Source: Nucisporomicrobium flavum
Lineage (GTDB): Bacteria; Actinomycetota; Actinomycetes; Mycobacteriales; Micromonosporaceae
DNA length: 64,000 nucleotides
Assembly (NCBI RefSeq): GCF_016464385.1
Contig: NZ_JADMLH010000004.1
Location: 451,479 to 515,478, forward strand
Direction of reading: 5' to 3'
The translations under genes were made by a program, and so were the position numbers. Below are positions 26,543-34,740 of this stretch, piece after piece (positions within the stretch are counted from its first letter, which is position 1; each line of letters begins with the position of its first letter). The notes beneath the pieces were generated by a model. The model did no database searches. It was not told the origin of the DNA and saw nothing but the letters and a program-made list of their open reading frames with translations.

Positions 26543-27792
26543 TGCTGTACTGGTTGGGGGTAGCGGCGTTCGCGCTCGCCATCTTGATCTCGGTGAGCCT
26601 GCATGAGCTGGGCCACATGATCACGGCCAAGCGGTTCGGCATGAAGGTGACGAAGTATTTCGTCGGGTTCGGCCCGACGATCTTCTCGTTCAAGCGCGGC
26701 GAGACCGAGTACGGCCTCAAGGCCATCCCGCTCGGCGGCTTCTGCAAGATCGTCGGGATGACGCCGCAGGACGACGACGTCGAGCCGCAGGACCAGCCGC
26801 GGGCCATGTGGCGCTTCCCGGTGTGGAAGCGCACGGTCGTCATGTCGGCCGGCTCCATCACGCACTTCCTGCTCGCGATCGTCGCGACCTGGTTCGCGGC
26901 CGTCTTCGTCGGCCTCCCCAACCCGGACCTGCCGCAGACCGCCGCCGAGGAGCGGGCCATCCCGGCCAAGATCTCGGTGGGTGAGTGCGTGCAACTGGTC
27001 ATCACCGACCAGCAGGGCTGCTCGCCGACCGACCCGCAGGCCCCGGCGGCCGCCGCCGGCCTCAAGACCGGCGACGTGATCACCCAGGTCGGCGCCACGC
27101 CGATCCAGAACTACGGCCAGCTCACCGACACGATCCGGTCGCTGCCGCCCGGCGAGGTCACGTTCGCGTACACCCGCGACGGCGTCGCCGGCACGGCCAC
27201 CGTGAAGCTCCTCGCCGCGCAACGGGCGCCGCTCGACGACCCGCGGGGCGAGGTCAAGCAGGTCGCGGTCGCCGGCATCGGTCCGCGGCTCGACATGCCG
27301 GGACTGGTCACGTACGGGCCGGTCGACGGCGTCGGCGCCAGCTTCGACTACGGCTGGAGCCTGGTGAAGGCGTCGTTCGCGGCGATGAAGCGCATCCCCG
27401 AGAAGATCCCGGCGCTGTGGAACTCGATCACGGGCGAGCAGCGCGACCCCGACACCCCGATCAGCGTGGTCGGCGCGAGCCGGCTGGGCGGCGAGGCGAT
27501 CGAGGCCGGCGTGCCCCAGGTCTTCCTGATGATCTTCATCTCGCTGAACGTGTTCATCGGGTTGTTCAACCTGCTGCCGCTGCTGCCGGTGGACGGCGGT
27601 CACATCGCCATCGCCTGGTACGAGCGCGCCCGGTCGTGGCTCTACGCTCGACTCAAGAAACCCGACCCCGGCCGCGTCGACTACTACAAGCTCATGCCGT
27701 TGACCTACGCCGTCATCCTGATCGGCGGCGCGTTCACGCTGCTGACGATCACCGCCGACGTCGTCAACCCGATCTCGATCTTCTCCAGGTGA
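26542..27792 (+). CDS. rip1: Site-2 zinc metalloprotease (RseP/Rip1 type)
   Basis: 416 residues of the intramembrane S2P protease family. The zinc motif HELGH (H21, E22, H25) lies in the first helix and the second metal motif is [12 protein letters not shown] near the end ([11 protein letters not shown]). A PDZ domain sits between ([20 protein letters not shown]). In actinobacteria this protease clips anti-sigma factors and other membrane regulators. Conserved position between dxr and ispG, with a stop/start overlap to dxr and 7 nt to ispG. Confidence 0.97.
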   Translation: MLYWLGVAAFALAILISVSLHELGHMITAKRFGMKVTKYFVGFGPTIFSFKRGETEYGLKAIPLGGFCKIVGMTPQDDDVEPQDQPRAMWRFPVWKRTVVMSAGSITHFLLAIVATWFAAVFVGLPNPDLPQTAAEERAIPAKISVGECVQLVITDQQGCSPTDPQAPAAAAGLKTGDVITQVGATPIQNYGQLTDTIRSLPPGEVTFAYTRDGVAGTATVKLLAAQRAPLDDPRGEVKQVAVAGIGPRLDMPGLVTYGPVDGVGASFDYGWSLVKASFAAMKRIPEKIPALWNSITGEQRDPDTPISVVGASRLGGEAIEAGVPQVFLMIFISLNVFIGLFNLLPLLPVDGGHIAIAWYERARSWLYARLKKPDPGRVDYYKLMPLTYAVILIGGAFTLLTITADVVNPISIFSR

Positions 27793-27799
27793 GTGTGAA

Positions 27800-28972
27800 A
27801 TGACCGCAGTCAGTCTCGGTATGCCGGCCGTACCTCCGCCGCCGCTCGCGCAGCGGCGGCAGAGCCGCCAGATCAACGTCGGCGGGGTGCTGGTCGGCGG
27901 CGGCGCCCCGGTCAGCGTCCAGTCGATGACCACCACGCTCACCGCTGACGTCAACTCGACGCTGCAGCAGATCGCCGAGCTGACCGCGTCCGGCTGTCAG
28001 ATCGTGCGGGTCGCGGTGCCCTCGCAGGACGACGTCGAGGCGCTGCCGGCGATCGCGAAGAAGTCGCAGATCCCGGTGATCGCCGACATCCACTTCCAGC
28101 CCAAGTACGTCTTCGCCGCGATCGACGCGGGCTGCGCGGCGGTCCGGGTCAACCCCGGCAACATCCGCCAGTTCGACGACAAGGTGAAGGAGATCGCCAA
28201 GGCGGCCTCCGACGCCCGCATCCCCATCCGCATCGGCGTCAACGCGGGCTCCCTGGACAAGCGGCTGCTCGAGAAGTACGGCAAGGCGACCGCGGAGGCC
28301 CTTGTCGAGTCGGCGCTGTGGGAATGCTCGCTCTTCGAGGAGCACGGCTTCCGCGACATCAAGATCTCGGTCAAGCACAACGACCCGGTCGTGATGATCC
28401 GCGCGTACCGCCAGCTCGCCGAGCAGTGCGACTACCCGCTGCACCTCGGCGTCACCGAGGCTGGCCCCGCCTTCCAGGGCACGATCAAGAGCGCGGTGGC
28501 GTTCGGCGCGCTGCTCGCCGAGGGCATCGGCGACACCATCCGCGTCTCGCTGTCCGCCCCGCCGGTCGAGGAGATCAAGGTCGGCCAGGCCATCCTCGAA
28601 TCCCTCGGCCTGCGCGAACGCGGCCTCGAGATCGTCTCCTGCCCGTCCTGCGGCCGCGCCCAGGTCGACGTCTACACGCTGGCCGAGCAGGTCACGGCGG
28701 CCCTCGAGGGCTTCCCGGTCCCGCTGCGCGTCGCCGTGATGGGCTGCGTCGTGAACGGCCCCGGCGAGGCCCGCGAGGCCGACCTCGGCGTCGCGTCCGG
28801 CAACGGCAAGGGCCAGATCTTCGTGAAGGGCCAGGTCATCAAGACCGTGCCGGAATCGATCATCGTGGAGACCCTGGTCGAGGAGGCGCTCCGCCTGGCC
28901 GACGAGATGGGCGCGGAACTGCCGGAAGAGCTCCGCGAGCTGCTGCCCGGCCCGCAGGTCACGGTCCACTGA
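27800..28972 (+). CDS. ispG: 4-hydroxy-3-methylbut-2-enyl diphosphate synthase
   Basis: IspG (GcpE), 390 residues, a [4Fe-4S] enzyme converting MEcPP to HMBPP. The cluster ligands are in [13 protein letters not shown] and [12 protein letters not shown], with the final conserved Glu in the latter. TIM-barrel part: [72 protein letters not shown] and [14 protein letters not shown]. Third gene of the dxr-rip1-ispG operon; a hairpin follows it. Confidence 0.98.
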   Translation: MTAVSLGMPAVPPPPLAQRRQSRQINVGGVLVGGGAPVSVQSMTTTLTADVNSTLQQIAELTASGCQIVRVAVPSQDDVEALPAIAKKSQIPVIADIHFQPKYVFAAIDAGCAAVRVNPGNIRQFDDKVKEIAKAASDARIPIRIGVNAGSLDKRLLEKYGKATAEALVESALWECSLFEEHGFRDIKISVKHNDPVVMIRAYRQLAEQCDYPLHLGVTEAGPAFQGTIKSAVAFGALLAEGIGDTIRVSLSAPPVEEIKVGQAILESLGLRERGLEIVSCPSCGRAQVDVYTLAEQVTAALEGFPVPLRVAVMGCVVNGPGEAREADLGVASGNGKGQIFVKGQVIKTVPESIIVETLVEEALRLADEMGAELPEELRELLPGPQVTVH

Positions 28973-29056
28973 CCAAGCCCTTTCTCAGGTACGGCGCGAC
29001 GGGCCCGACAACCGCAACACCGTGCCGGGCCCGCACACGGACTGTGACCGGCTACC

Positions 29057-29090
29057 CGCCGCGCGCCCGCCTCTCCGCGGGCGGGCGGCG
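29057..29090 (+). terminator. Hairpin terminator after ispG
   Basis: CGCCGCGCGCCCGC (29057-29070) pairs with GCGGGCGGGCGGCG (29077-29090) with one mismatch and a 6-nt loop. A further pair of CGGGCCCG boxes (29000-29007, 29026-29033) just upstream can also fold. Confidence 0.6.
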
Positions 29091-29237
29091 TCTGCCGGGC
29101 TGGTCGGGTGGCGGGTTCCTCGTGCGGGTTGGGCGGCGGCCTTCCCGTGCCGCTGGGGTGGCGCTTTCCCAGCCAACCGATGCGATCCCCGCGCACCAGC
29201 ATCGCCCCCGTGCCGCCTCTGCCGGGCGGGGCCGCGG

Positions 29238-30161
29238 TCAGCCGGTGCAGGCGGAGCCGCCCTGCTGGGCGAGCGCCTCGTCCGGCCGGTCGGTGGTGAG
29301 CGCGTCCGCCCCGTACGAGCGGGCTCTGCTCCAGTTCGCGGGCACGTCCAGGCTCGGATCGTCCGTCGTCCACGTGGAGACCTTGAGCCCGTACGAGTGG
29401 TAGTAGTCCACGTACGCCACCGAGCGCACCTCGCCGATCGGGACCGCGTACGCCACCGCGCCCATCGCCTTCAGTGAGTCTCCGGTGCGCATGAAGCCGG
29501 ACGCCGGGCGCTCGAGCAGGTAGTACGTGAGGTCCGGGTACCAGCCGCGCATCGTCCGCAGCCCCGTCTCGCTGTTCGCCATCCACACGATCCGGTTCCG
29601 CATCTGGAACTCGGGCCGGTCCAGGTATCCGACGAACGAGTCCGCCTGCGCCCGCGTCGGCGTCACCTTCACGTCCAGCAGCAGCTTGACGCCCGCCTTC
29701 TTCGCCGCGTCGAGGAACTCGTACGAGTACGGCGGCCGGACCTTCGGCGTGCCGTCCGCGTTGAAGCCGCCGTACCGCGGGTCGGTCTTCCAGGGTGCGT
29801 AGTCCGCGGCGCTGAGCTTCTGCAGATCGGGCATCCACAGGTCCTGGACGCGCCCGGTGCCGTTCGTGGTCCTCGAGACGTCCTCGTCGTGCATCGCGAA
29901 CGCGAAGTTGCTCTTGTTGAACCGGATGTCGATCTCGACGGTGCCGACGCCCAGCGACCTGCCGACGGCGATCCCGGGAGCCGTGTTCTCCGGCGCGTGG
30001 CTGCCGCCGGTCTTGTGCGCGATCACGGCCGGACACGACACGGCGACCGCGGTGGATGCGCGGCCGCTGTGCGTGGACGGGTGGGCTGCGGCGGGGGCGG
30101 ATGGGAGGGCCAGGACGGTGGGGACGGCGGCGGCCAGCAGGACCTTGTGGGTTGCGGACAT
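29238..30161 (-). CDS. Secreted glycerophosphodiester phosphodiesterase
   Basis: 307 residues from ATG 30161, with a clear signal peptide (KVLLAAAVPTVLALPSAPAAA). GDPD motifs: AHKTGGSHAPENTAPGIAVG (an H-K-x-x-x-x-x-PENT version of the usual HRG...PENT), VEIDIRFNKSNFAFAMHDED (E, D and the catalytic HD), and KLLLDVKVTPTRAQADSF. The usual R after the first H is replaced by K. The enzyme would release glycerol-3-phosphate from deacylated phospholipids or teichoic acids outside the cell. A GTG at 30185 would add 8 residues. No terminator is evident upstream of the neighbouring PadR gene apart from its own. Confidence 0.9.
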   Translation of the reverse strand: MSATHKVLLAAAVPTVLALPSAPAAAHPSTHSGRASTAVAVSCPAVIAHKTGGSHAPENTAPGIAVGRSLGVGTVEIDIRFNKSNFAFAMHDEDVSRTTNGTGRVQDLWMPDLQKLSAADYAPWKTDPRYGGFNADGTPKVRPPYSYEFLDAAKKAGVKLLLDVKVTPTRAQADSFVGYLDRPEFQMRNRIVWMANSETGLRTMRGWYPDLTYYLLERPASGFMRTGDSLKAMGAVAYAVPIGEVRSVAYVDYYHSYGLKVSTWTTDDPSLDVPANWSRARSYGADALTTDRPDEALAQQGGSACTG

Positions 30162-30336
30162 GACATCAGTGGGACCGATGCTCACGAATGATGGGTTTAC
30201 GGGATATGACCGGCTCCCGGCAAGAGGTGGAAGCTCATCGATCGGTTCACGACGCTGGGCGGGGCCGGCGGTCCGTGCTGTGTGCTGGTGGGGGACGGTG
30301 ATGCGGTTGTCGGGTCCGGTGCGCCGTACCTGGAAA

Positions 30337-30363
30337 AAGGGCGCACCGAAACGGTGCGCCCTT
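30337..30363 (-). terminator. Intrinsic terminator of the PadR gene
   Basis: AAGGGCGCACCG and CGGTGCGCCCTT are perfect 12-bp arms around AAA. On the minus strand the stem is followed by a run of Ts (30334-30338 region), a classical rho-independent terminator and one of the few in the window with a U-tract. Confidence 0.9.
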
Positions 30364-30386
30364 CCCCCGATGGGTTTGCCGGCAGC

Positions 30387-30986
30387 TCACTCGCTGTCGG
30401 CGAGGATCGCGTAGAGCTTGCGCTTGGTCTCGTTGAGCACCTCGAGGGCGCGCTGGCGCTGCTCGGGGGTGCCGCTGAAACCGACCTGGCGCAGGGCGCT
30501 CATGATCCCGACCGCCGCGTCGCGGAAGTCCTGGACCTGCGACATCGTGTCGTCGCTGAACTGGGCCCACGGCGGATTCTCCGCGGCCGTCTGCGCCTCG
30601 GCGCGGCCGGCCTCGGTGAGCGTGAAGCGCTTCCGGCCGCCGGTCGCCTCCGCCTCGATCAGGCCCTCGTCCTCCAGCAACTGGAGGGTCGGGTAGACCG
30701 AACCGGGGCTCGGACGCCAGATGCCGCCCGTGCGGCTCTCCAGCTCCTGGATCATCTCGTAGCCGTGCATCGGACGCTCTAGCAGGAGCGCGAGCAGGGC
30801 GGGACGGACGTTGGGACGGCTGCCGCGGCCGCCGCGGCGATGGCCGTGACCGCCGGGGCCCGGGGGTCCCCAGCCCGGGCCGCCGCCGAAGCCGCCGGGA
30901 CCGCCCTGGCCGAAGGGGAACCCGGGCGGGAAGCCGAAGCCCCGCATCCGGCCCTCGTGCAGACGACGCATGTGTTCGTGCCTCAT
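30387..30986 (-). CDS. PadR-family transcriptional regulator with Gly/Phe-rich N-terminus
   Basis: 199 residues. The first about 65 are Gly/Pro/Phe/His-rich (GFGFPPGFPFGQGGPGGFGG). Then the PadR winged helix: RPALLALLLERPMHGYEMIQ, RTGGIWRPSPGSVYPTLQLL, EDEGLIEAEATGGRKRFTLT, and a C-terminal helical dimerisation part. ATG 30986 has GGAGA upstream. A promoter (TTGTCG-17 nt-TATCGT) with a CGATATATCG palindrome over the -10 lies just upstream, fitting negative autoregulation. PadR proteins of this type often control transporters or membrane-stress genes; the target here is unknown. Confidence 0.93.
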   Translation of the reverse strand: MRHEHMRRLHEGRMRGFGFPPGFPFGQGGPGGFGGGPGWGPPGPGGHGHRRGGRGSRPNVRPALLALLLERPMHGYEMIQELESRTGGIWRPSPGSVYPTLQLLEDEGLIEAEATGGRKRFTLTEAGRAEAQTAAENPPWAQFSDDTMSQVQDFRDAAVGIMSALRQVGFSGTPEQRQRALEVLNETKRKLYAILADSE

Positions 30987-31004
30987 GACTATCTCCGATC
31001 TGTT

Positions 31005-31045
31005 GTCGATAGTTAGACGATATATCGCCAACGTGTCGGCGACAA
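31005..31045 (-). promoter_or_regulatory. PadR promoter with overlapping palindrome
   Basis: On the minus strand TTGTCG (31045-31040) and TATCGT (31022-31017) are separated by 17 nt. The palindrome CGATATATCG (31018-31027) covers the -10, and a further CGATA lies at 31007-31011. This AT-rich palindrome in a GC-rich setting is typical of PadR operators. Confidence 0.6.
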
Positions 31046-31112
31046 GGCCCCGCCCAAAGTTGCCGGGGGAGCGCCGGGTGTGCGGGCCGTGGGATCTGGC
31101 AATCTGATAGCT

Positions 31113-31952
31113 GTGCTGACGGTGCCGATTCGCCAACTCGGTGAGCCCGAGCGGGCCACGGTCGAGAAGATCCTCGACCAGGACCCGTACGCCGGCGCGC
31201 AGATCGCGGAGCGCGTAGCGGCCCACGGGCTGAACTGGTGGCGCTCCGACGGCCGCATCTACGGCTACGGCACCGGGCGGCGGATCGAATCGCTGTGCTG
31301 GTCAGGCGCGCACCTGGTGCCGGTCTGCGCGACCCCGGCAGCGGTCTCGGCCTTCGCGGACCTGCTCGGCGCCGACCCCCGCATCTGCTCGTCGATCATC
31401 GGCCGCTCGGACGCGGTCCTCGACCTCTGGAACCGCCTCGGCGGCCACTGGGGCCCCGCCCGCGACGTACGCCCCCACCAGCCCCTGCTCGTCGCCGACC
31501 GCGAAGCCCCGATCGCCCCGGACCCCGAGGTGCGGCTCGTGGCGCCGGACGAGGTCGACCAGCTCTTCCCGGCGGCCGTGGCCATGTACACCGAGGAAGT
31601 GGGCGTCTCACCGCTGCTGGACGATGGGGGCAGGGGATACAGGCGCCGGATCGCCGAACTGGTACGGGGCAAACGGGCGTACGCGCGGTTCGTCGGAGAC
31701 CGAGTGATCTTCAAGGCGGAGCTGGCCATCGTGACGCGGCGGACCACCCAGGTCCAAGGGGTGTGGGTGGACCCGGAGTACCGAGGCCGAGGCATGGCAG
31801 CGGCGGCGATGTCGGCGGTACTGCACGACGCGCTGCACCGGGTCGCGCCTACGGTGAGCTTGTATGTGAACGACTACAACACTGCTGCTCGGCGGGTTTA
31901 CGCGCGGTGCGGGTTCGTGCAGTGCGGGAGCTTCGCGACGGTGTTGTTCTAG
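31113..31952 (+). CDS. GNAT-family acetyltransferase (DUF4081 type)
   Basis: 279 residues. The N-terminal half (PIRQLGEPERATVEKILDQD, VCATPAAVSAFADLLGADPR) matches the DUF4081 layout; the C-terminal GNAT domain has RRRIAELVRGKRAYARFVGD, VIFKAELAIVTRRTTQVQGV, the acetyl-CoA loop VWVDPEYRGRGMAAAAMSAV and SLYVNDYNTAARRVYARCGF. The same gene follows gcpE in mycobacteria (Rv2867c, from memory), so it belongs to the conserved ispG neighbourhood even though two genes now lie between. GTG 31113 is preceded by CAATCT at 7 nt. Substrate unknown. Confidence 0.9.
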   Translation: MLTVPIRQLGEPERATVEKILDQDPYAGAQIAERVAAHGLNWWRSDGRIYGYGTGRRIESLCWSGAHLVPVCATPAAVSAFADLLGADPRICSSIIGRSDAVLDLWNRLGGHWGPARDVRPHQPLLVADREAPIAPDPEVRLVAPDEVDQLFPAAVAMYTEEVGVSPLLDDGGRGYRRRIAELVRGKRAYARFVGDRVIFKAELAIVTRRTTQVQGVWVDPEYRGRGMAAAAMSAVLHDALHRVAPTVSLYVNDYNTAARRVYARCGFVQCGSFATVLF

Positions 31953-31984
31953 CTGACGAGGTCCGTTCTCGGCGGGTGGCGGTC

Positions 31985-32180
31985 GTGCGGGCGGTGGGTT
32001 TGCGGCTTTATGTGCGGCGGGTTAGCGGCCGTGCGGACGGCGGGTCGGTGGCCGTGCGGACGGCGGGTCGGTGGCCCGGCGGGTCGGTGGCCGTGCGTGC
32101 GGCGGGCGAGCGGCCTCGCGCGGTAGATGAGCGGCCCGGCGGTTGGCGGGTCAGCGGCCCGGCGGTTGGCAGGTCAGCGG
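31985..32180. repeat. 23-bp tandem repeats between convergent genes
   Basis: Two related sets with a 23-bp period: gtgcggacggcgggtcggtg at 32031 and 32054, and gcggcccggcggttggcggg at 32131, 32154 and, partly, 32177. The last copy runs into the 3' end of the LLM gene. No coding frame is supported in 31953-32173. Confidence 0.65.
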
Positions 32181-33154
32181 CCCAGCGCGGCGATCAGGCT
32201 GGTGAGCGCCTTCGGGCCGCCTTTCTCCAGCTCAGGCGTGCCGATGAGCGCCATGACCGGCACCTTGACCCCCGCGTCGCTGTAGCGCTGCACATGGTCG
32301 CGGCACTGTTCCGGTGAGCCGTGCACGATGAGCTCGTCGATCACCTCGTCCGGGATGGCCGCGAGCGCCGCCTTCCGGTCACCCGCCGCCCACGCGGTCC
32401 ACATCGGAGCCAGCGCCGGCTCGCGACCCAGCCACCGGTGAAACTCCAGGTACGCCGGAACCGTCAGGTACGCGGCGATCATGCGACGTCCCACCGCCCG
32501 GGCGTACGCGGCATCCTCCGTCGGGCACACGAAGATGCGGGCCACCACGTCGAAATCGGGGTTGTCCGTCTTCGCCTCGCCCAGGACCTGCGCCACGTCG
32601 GTGGCGGCGAGCCAGTTGAGGATCACCCCGTCCGCCTCGGCCGCGGCCAGCCGCAACATCCCGGGGCGCAGAGCGGCCAGCAGGATCTGGGGCGGAACCG
32701 CCGGCGGCCGTTCGAGCCGGAAACGCCGAACCTGGAACGTTTCGTACGCCTCATCCACGGTCTGCCCGGCCAGCGCGGCGCGAAGGAAGCGGAGCATGTC
32801 ACGGCTGCGGGCGTACGGCCGGGTGAACTCGGCCGCATTCCAATCACCGACCACCACCGGCGACGAGGAACCGATGCCCAGCTGGAAACGCCCGGGAGCG
32901 ACATCGGCAAGAGCCGCCGCGGTCATCGCCAACAGGCCGGGGCCGCGGGTGAAGACGGGCGTGATGGCGGTACCGAGGCGGGCCGCGGGCTGCCAGACGG
33001 AGGCGAGGGTGAGCGGCGTGAAGGCGTCGGTGCCGTTCACCTCGCTCGACCAGAAATCGGTGAATCCGGCGTCGGTCAGCGCGGCGAGAACCGCGGCATG
33101 GTCGGCCAGCGGAACCCCGCCGAGCGGAACGGTCATGCCCCATCGCGTCACCAT
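32174..33154 (-). CDS. LLM-class (F420-dependent type) oxidoreductase
   Basis: 326 residues, luciferase-like TIM barrel. Motifs: RWGMTVPLGGVPLADHAAVL, DAGFTDFWSSEVNGTDAFTP, ARLGTAITPVFTRGPGLLAM, TAAALADVAPGRFQLGIGSS, then ARSRDMLRFLRAALAG, and the C-terminal EVIDELIVHGSPEQCRDHVQ. The LGIGSSSPVV loop is typical for F420-dependent family members in actinobacteria. ATG 33154 has AGGA 8 nt upstream. Substrate unknown; cofactor F420 rather than FMN is inferred from the family. Confidence 0.9.
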   Translation of the reverse strand: MVTRWGMTVPLGGVPLADHAAVLAALTDAGFTDFWSSEVNGTDAFTPLTLASVWQPAARLGTAITPVFTRGPGLLAMTAAALADVAPGRFQLGIGSSSPVVVGDWNAAEFTRPYARSRDMLRFLRAALAGQTVDEAYETFQVRRFRLERPPAVPPQILLAALRPGMLRLAAAEADGVILNWLAATDVAQVLGEAKTDNPDFDVVARIFVCPTEDAAYARAVGRRMIAAYLTVPAYLEFHRWLGREPALAPMWTAWAAGDRKAALAAIPDEVIDELIVHGSPEQCRDHVQRYSDAGVKVPVMALIGTPELEKGGPKALTSLIAALGR

Positions 33155-33240
33155 GACTTGATCCTGCCTTGCGCGTCGGGGCCGGGTCCAGCGTGCCGTG
33201 GATCGTGGGCGGGGTCTTGGCTTGGTTTGGCTGGCGGTGG

Positions 33241-33350
33241 GGTTCGGGGCGGCGCCTCTCGGGTGGGGTGGGGGTTCGGGGCGGCGCCTCTCGGGTGGGG
33301 TGGGGGTTCGGGGCGGCGCCTCTCGGGTGGGGTGGGGGTTCGAGGCGACG
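33241..33350. repeat. Three perfect copies of a 32-bp tandem repeat plus a diverged fourth
   Basis: Units start at 33241, 33273 and 33305 (ggttcggggcggcgcctctc, then gggtggggtggg); a fourth, mutated copy starts at 33337. The perfect identity suggests recent expansion. It lies between the divergent LLM and ABC genes. The rest of 33155-33540 shows no gene. Confidence 0.85.
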
Positions 33351-33561
33351 CCGATTCGGAACGGGTTCTCGCCGGAGAAGCCAGCCGTAGCGGCGGCTTT
33401 CTTACGGCTTGAAGCGGCCCTTCCGCGGCCGTTGACGCCGACCGCCGGCAAGCGACCGTCGTCGAGACGGCGTACAAGTCGGGCAATTGACGCGTCAGTG
33501 AGAGGTCGGACGGTGAGGTGGGCCACCTCGGCGTGCATCTATGGCATGGTCGGGTAAGTAT

Positions 33562-33591
33562 TTGTACTGACCAGTCAGTGCAGAATAGGTA
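33562..33591 (+). promoter_or_regulatory. Promoter of the ABC/YhgE/TetR operon with embedded operator
   Basis: TTGTAC (33562-33567), an 18-nt spacer and TAGGTA (33586-33591) form a promoter. A perfect palindrome ACTGAC-CA-GTCAGT (33566-33579) overlaps the -35 and spacer, the style of a TetR operator. Only 6 nt separate the -10 from ATG 33598, so the transcript is probably leaderless. Confidence 0.7.
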
Positions 33592-33597
33592 CCCATC

Positions 33598-34740
33598 ATG
33601 ACGGTTCTGACCGTGACCGCAGCGGGAGTCCGCGACCGCCGCCGTTGGCTCTTCCAAGACCTGAACGTCACCGCTTCGGCCGGCGACATCGTGGCGATCG
33701 TCGGGCCGCCGGGCAGCGGCCGCACCACCGTGTTGTTGGCGCTGGCTCAACGCTTCCGGCTGTCGTCGGGCCGAGTGGAGTCGTCCGGTACGGCCGCGCT
33801 CGGTCATGTGCCTGGCGTGTCGGAACCCGAATCCGTCCTGACCGTTGCGGAGCACGTGCGCGAACGAGCCCTCCTCGCCGGTCGACGCCGAGCGGGCGAT
33901 GTGGCTTTGCGCGGGCTCGACCCGGAGCTGCGGGGCTTTGCGCTCAGCCCGTACCAGAAACAGATCCTCGGGATTGTTCTGGCGCAGATGACGCAGCCGC
34001 AGATCGTCGCGCTCGATGCGGTGGATGAAGGTCTGGATGCGGGGGAGCGGCAGGCGCTGTGGGCGTTGATCGACGAGATGGCCGCTGCCGGGACGACGGT
34101 TCTCGTGACGGCCCGCGAGGTGGACGAGGCGCGGGCGTCCACGGTGATCCGATTGGGAGAAGCCTCCGGGCAAGAGGCATTGAACGAGCCATCTTATGTG
34201 GATGGTCATGACGCACCGCAGTTGGCGACCGTGCCGGCCGATGCGCCGCCCACCGGGCCCGAAGCCGAGCCCGACACCAACCCGGAGGTCGAGCTCGCGA
34301 CCGAGCCTGAGGCCGAGCTTGAATCCGAGCCAGAAGCCGAGCCAGAAGCCGAGCTTGGAATCGAGCCCGACGCCGAGCCAAGGTTCGAGCTCGCGATGGA
34401 GTCCAAAGCCGAGCCGAAGGTCGAGCTCGCGATGGAGCCGAAAGCCGAGCCGAAGGTCGAGCCTGACGCAGACACAGAGGCCGAGCGTGAAGCCGGACCC
34501 GAGGCCGAGCGAAAGGCTGAGCTTGAAGCCGATCCGAAGGCCGGCCCTGGAGCCGAGCCGGCAATCGCCTCGCCCGCTGAGCCTGTGGCCGTTCCGAAGG
34601 CTCGGGTCGCGCTAGCCGATGCGCCTGAGCCGGTACCCACAACCGCGGCGCCTACGACCGCGGCGCCTACGGCGGCGGCGCCTACGACGGCGGTGCTCAA
34701 GGCCTCGGATCCCACCAAGACTGCTGGAGAGACCAAGTGA
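33598..34740 (+). CDS. Degenerate ABC-type ATPase with long acidic repeat tail
   Basis: 380 residues. Residues 1-195 are an ABC ATPase: Walker A VGPPGSGRTTVLL, signature region reduced to LSPYQKQI instead of LSGGQ, Walker B PQIVALDAVDEGLD in which the catalytic Glu after the Asp is Ala, and the switch region TTVLVTAREVDEA without the usual His. The ATP site therefore looks able to bind but poorly able to hydrolyse (inference). Residues about 205-345 are a tail of EPEAE/EPKAE/ELAMEPK-type repeats, followed by APTTAAPT repeats. Its stop overlaps the GTG of the YhgE-like gene. It probably partners the YhgE protein as a regulatory or atypical transporter ATPase. Confidence 0.85.
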   Translation: MTVLTVTAAGVRDRRRWLFQDLNVTASAGDIVAIVGPPGSGRTTVLLALAQRFRLSSGRVESSGTAALGHVPGVSEPESVLTVAEHVRERALLAGRRRAGDVALRGLDPELRGFALSPYQKQILGIVLAQMTQPQIVALDAVDEGLDAGERQALWALIDEMAAAGTTVLVTAREVDEARASTVIRLGEASGQEALNEPSYVDGHDAPQLATVPADAPPTGPEAEPDTNPEVELATEPEAELESEPEAEPEAELGIEPDAEPRFELAMESKAEPKVELAMEPKAEPKVEPDADTEAEREAGPEAERKAELEADPKAGPGAEPAIASPAEPVAVPKARVALADAPEPVPTTAAPTTAAPTAAAPTTAVLKASDPTKTAGETK

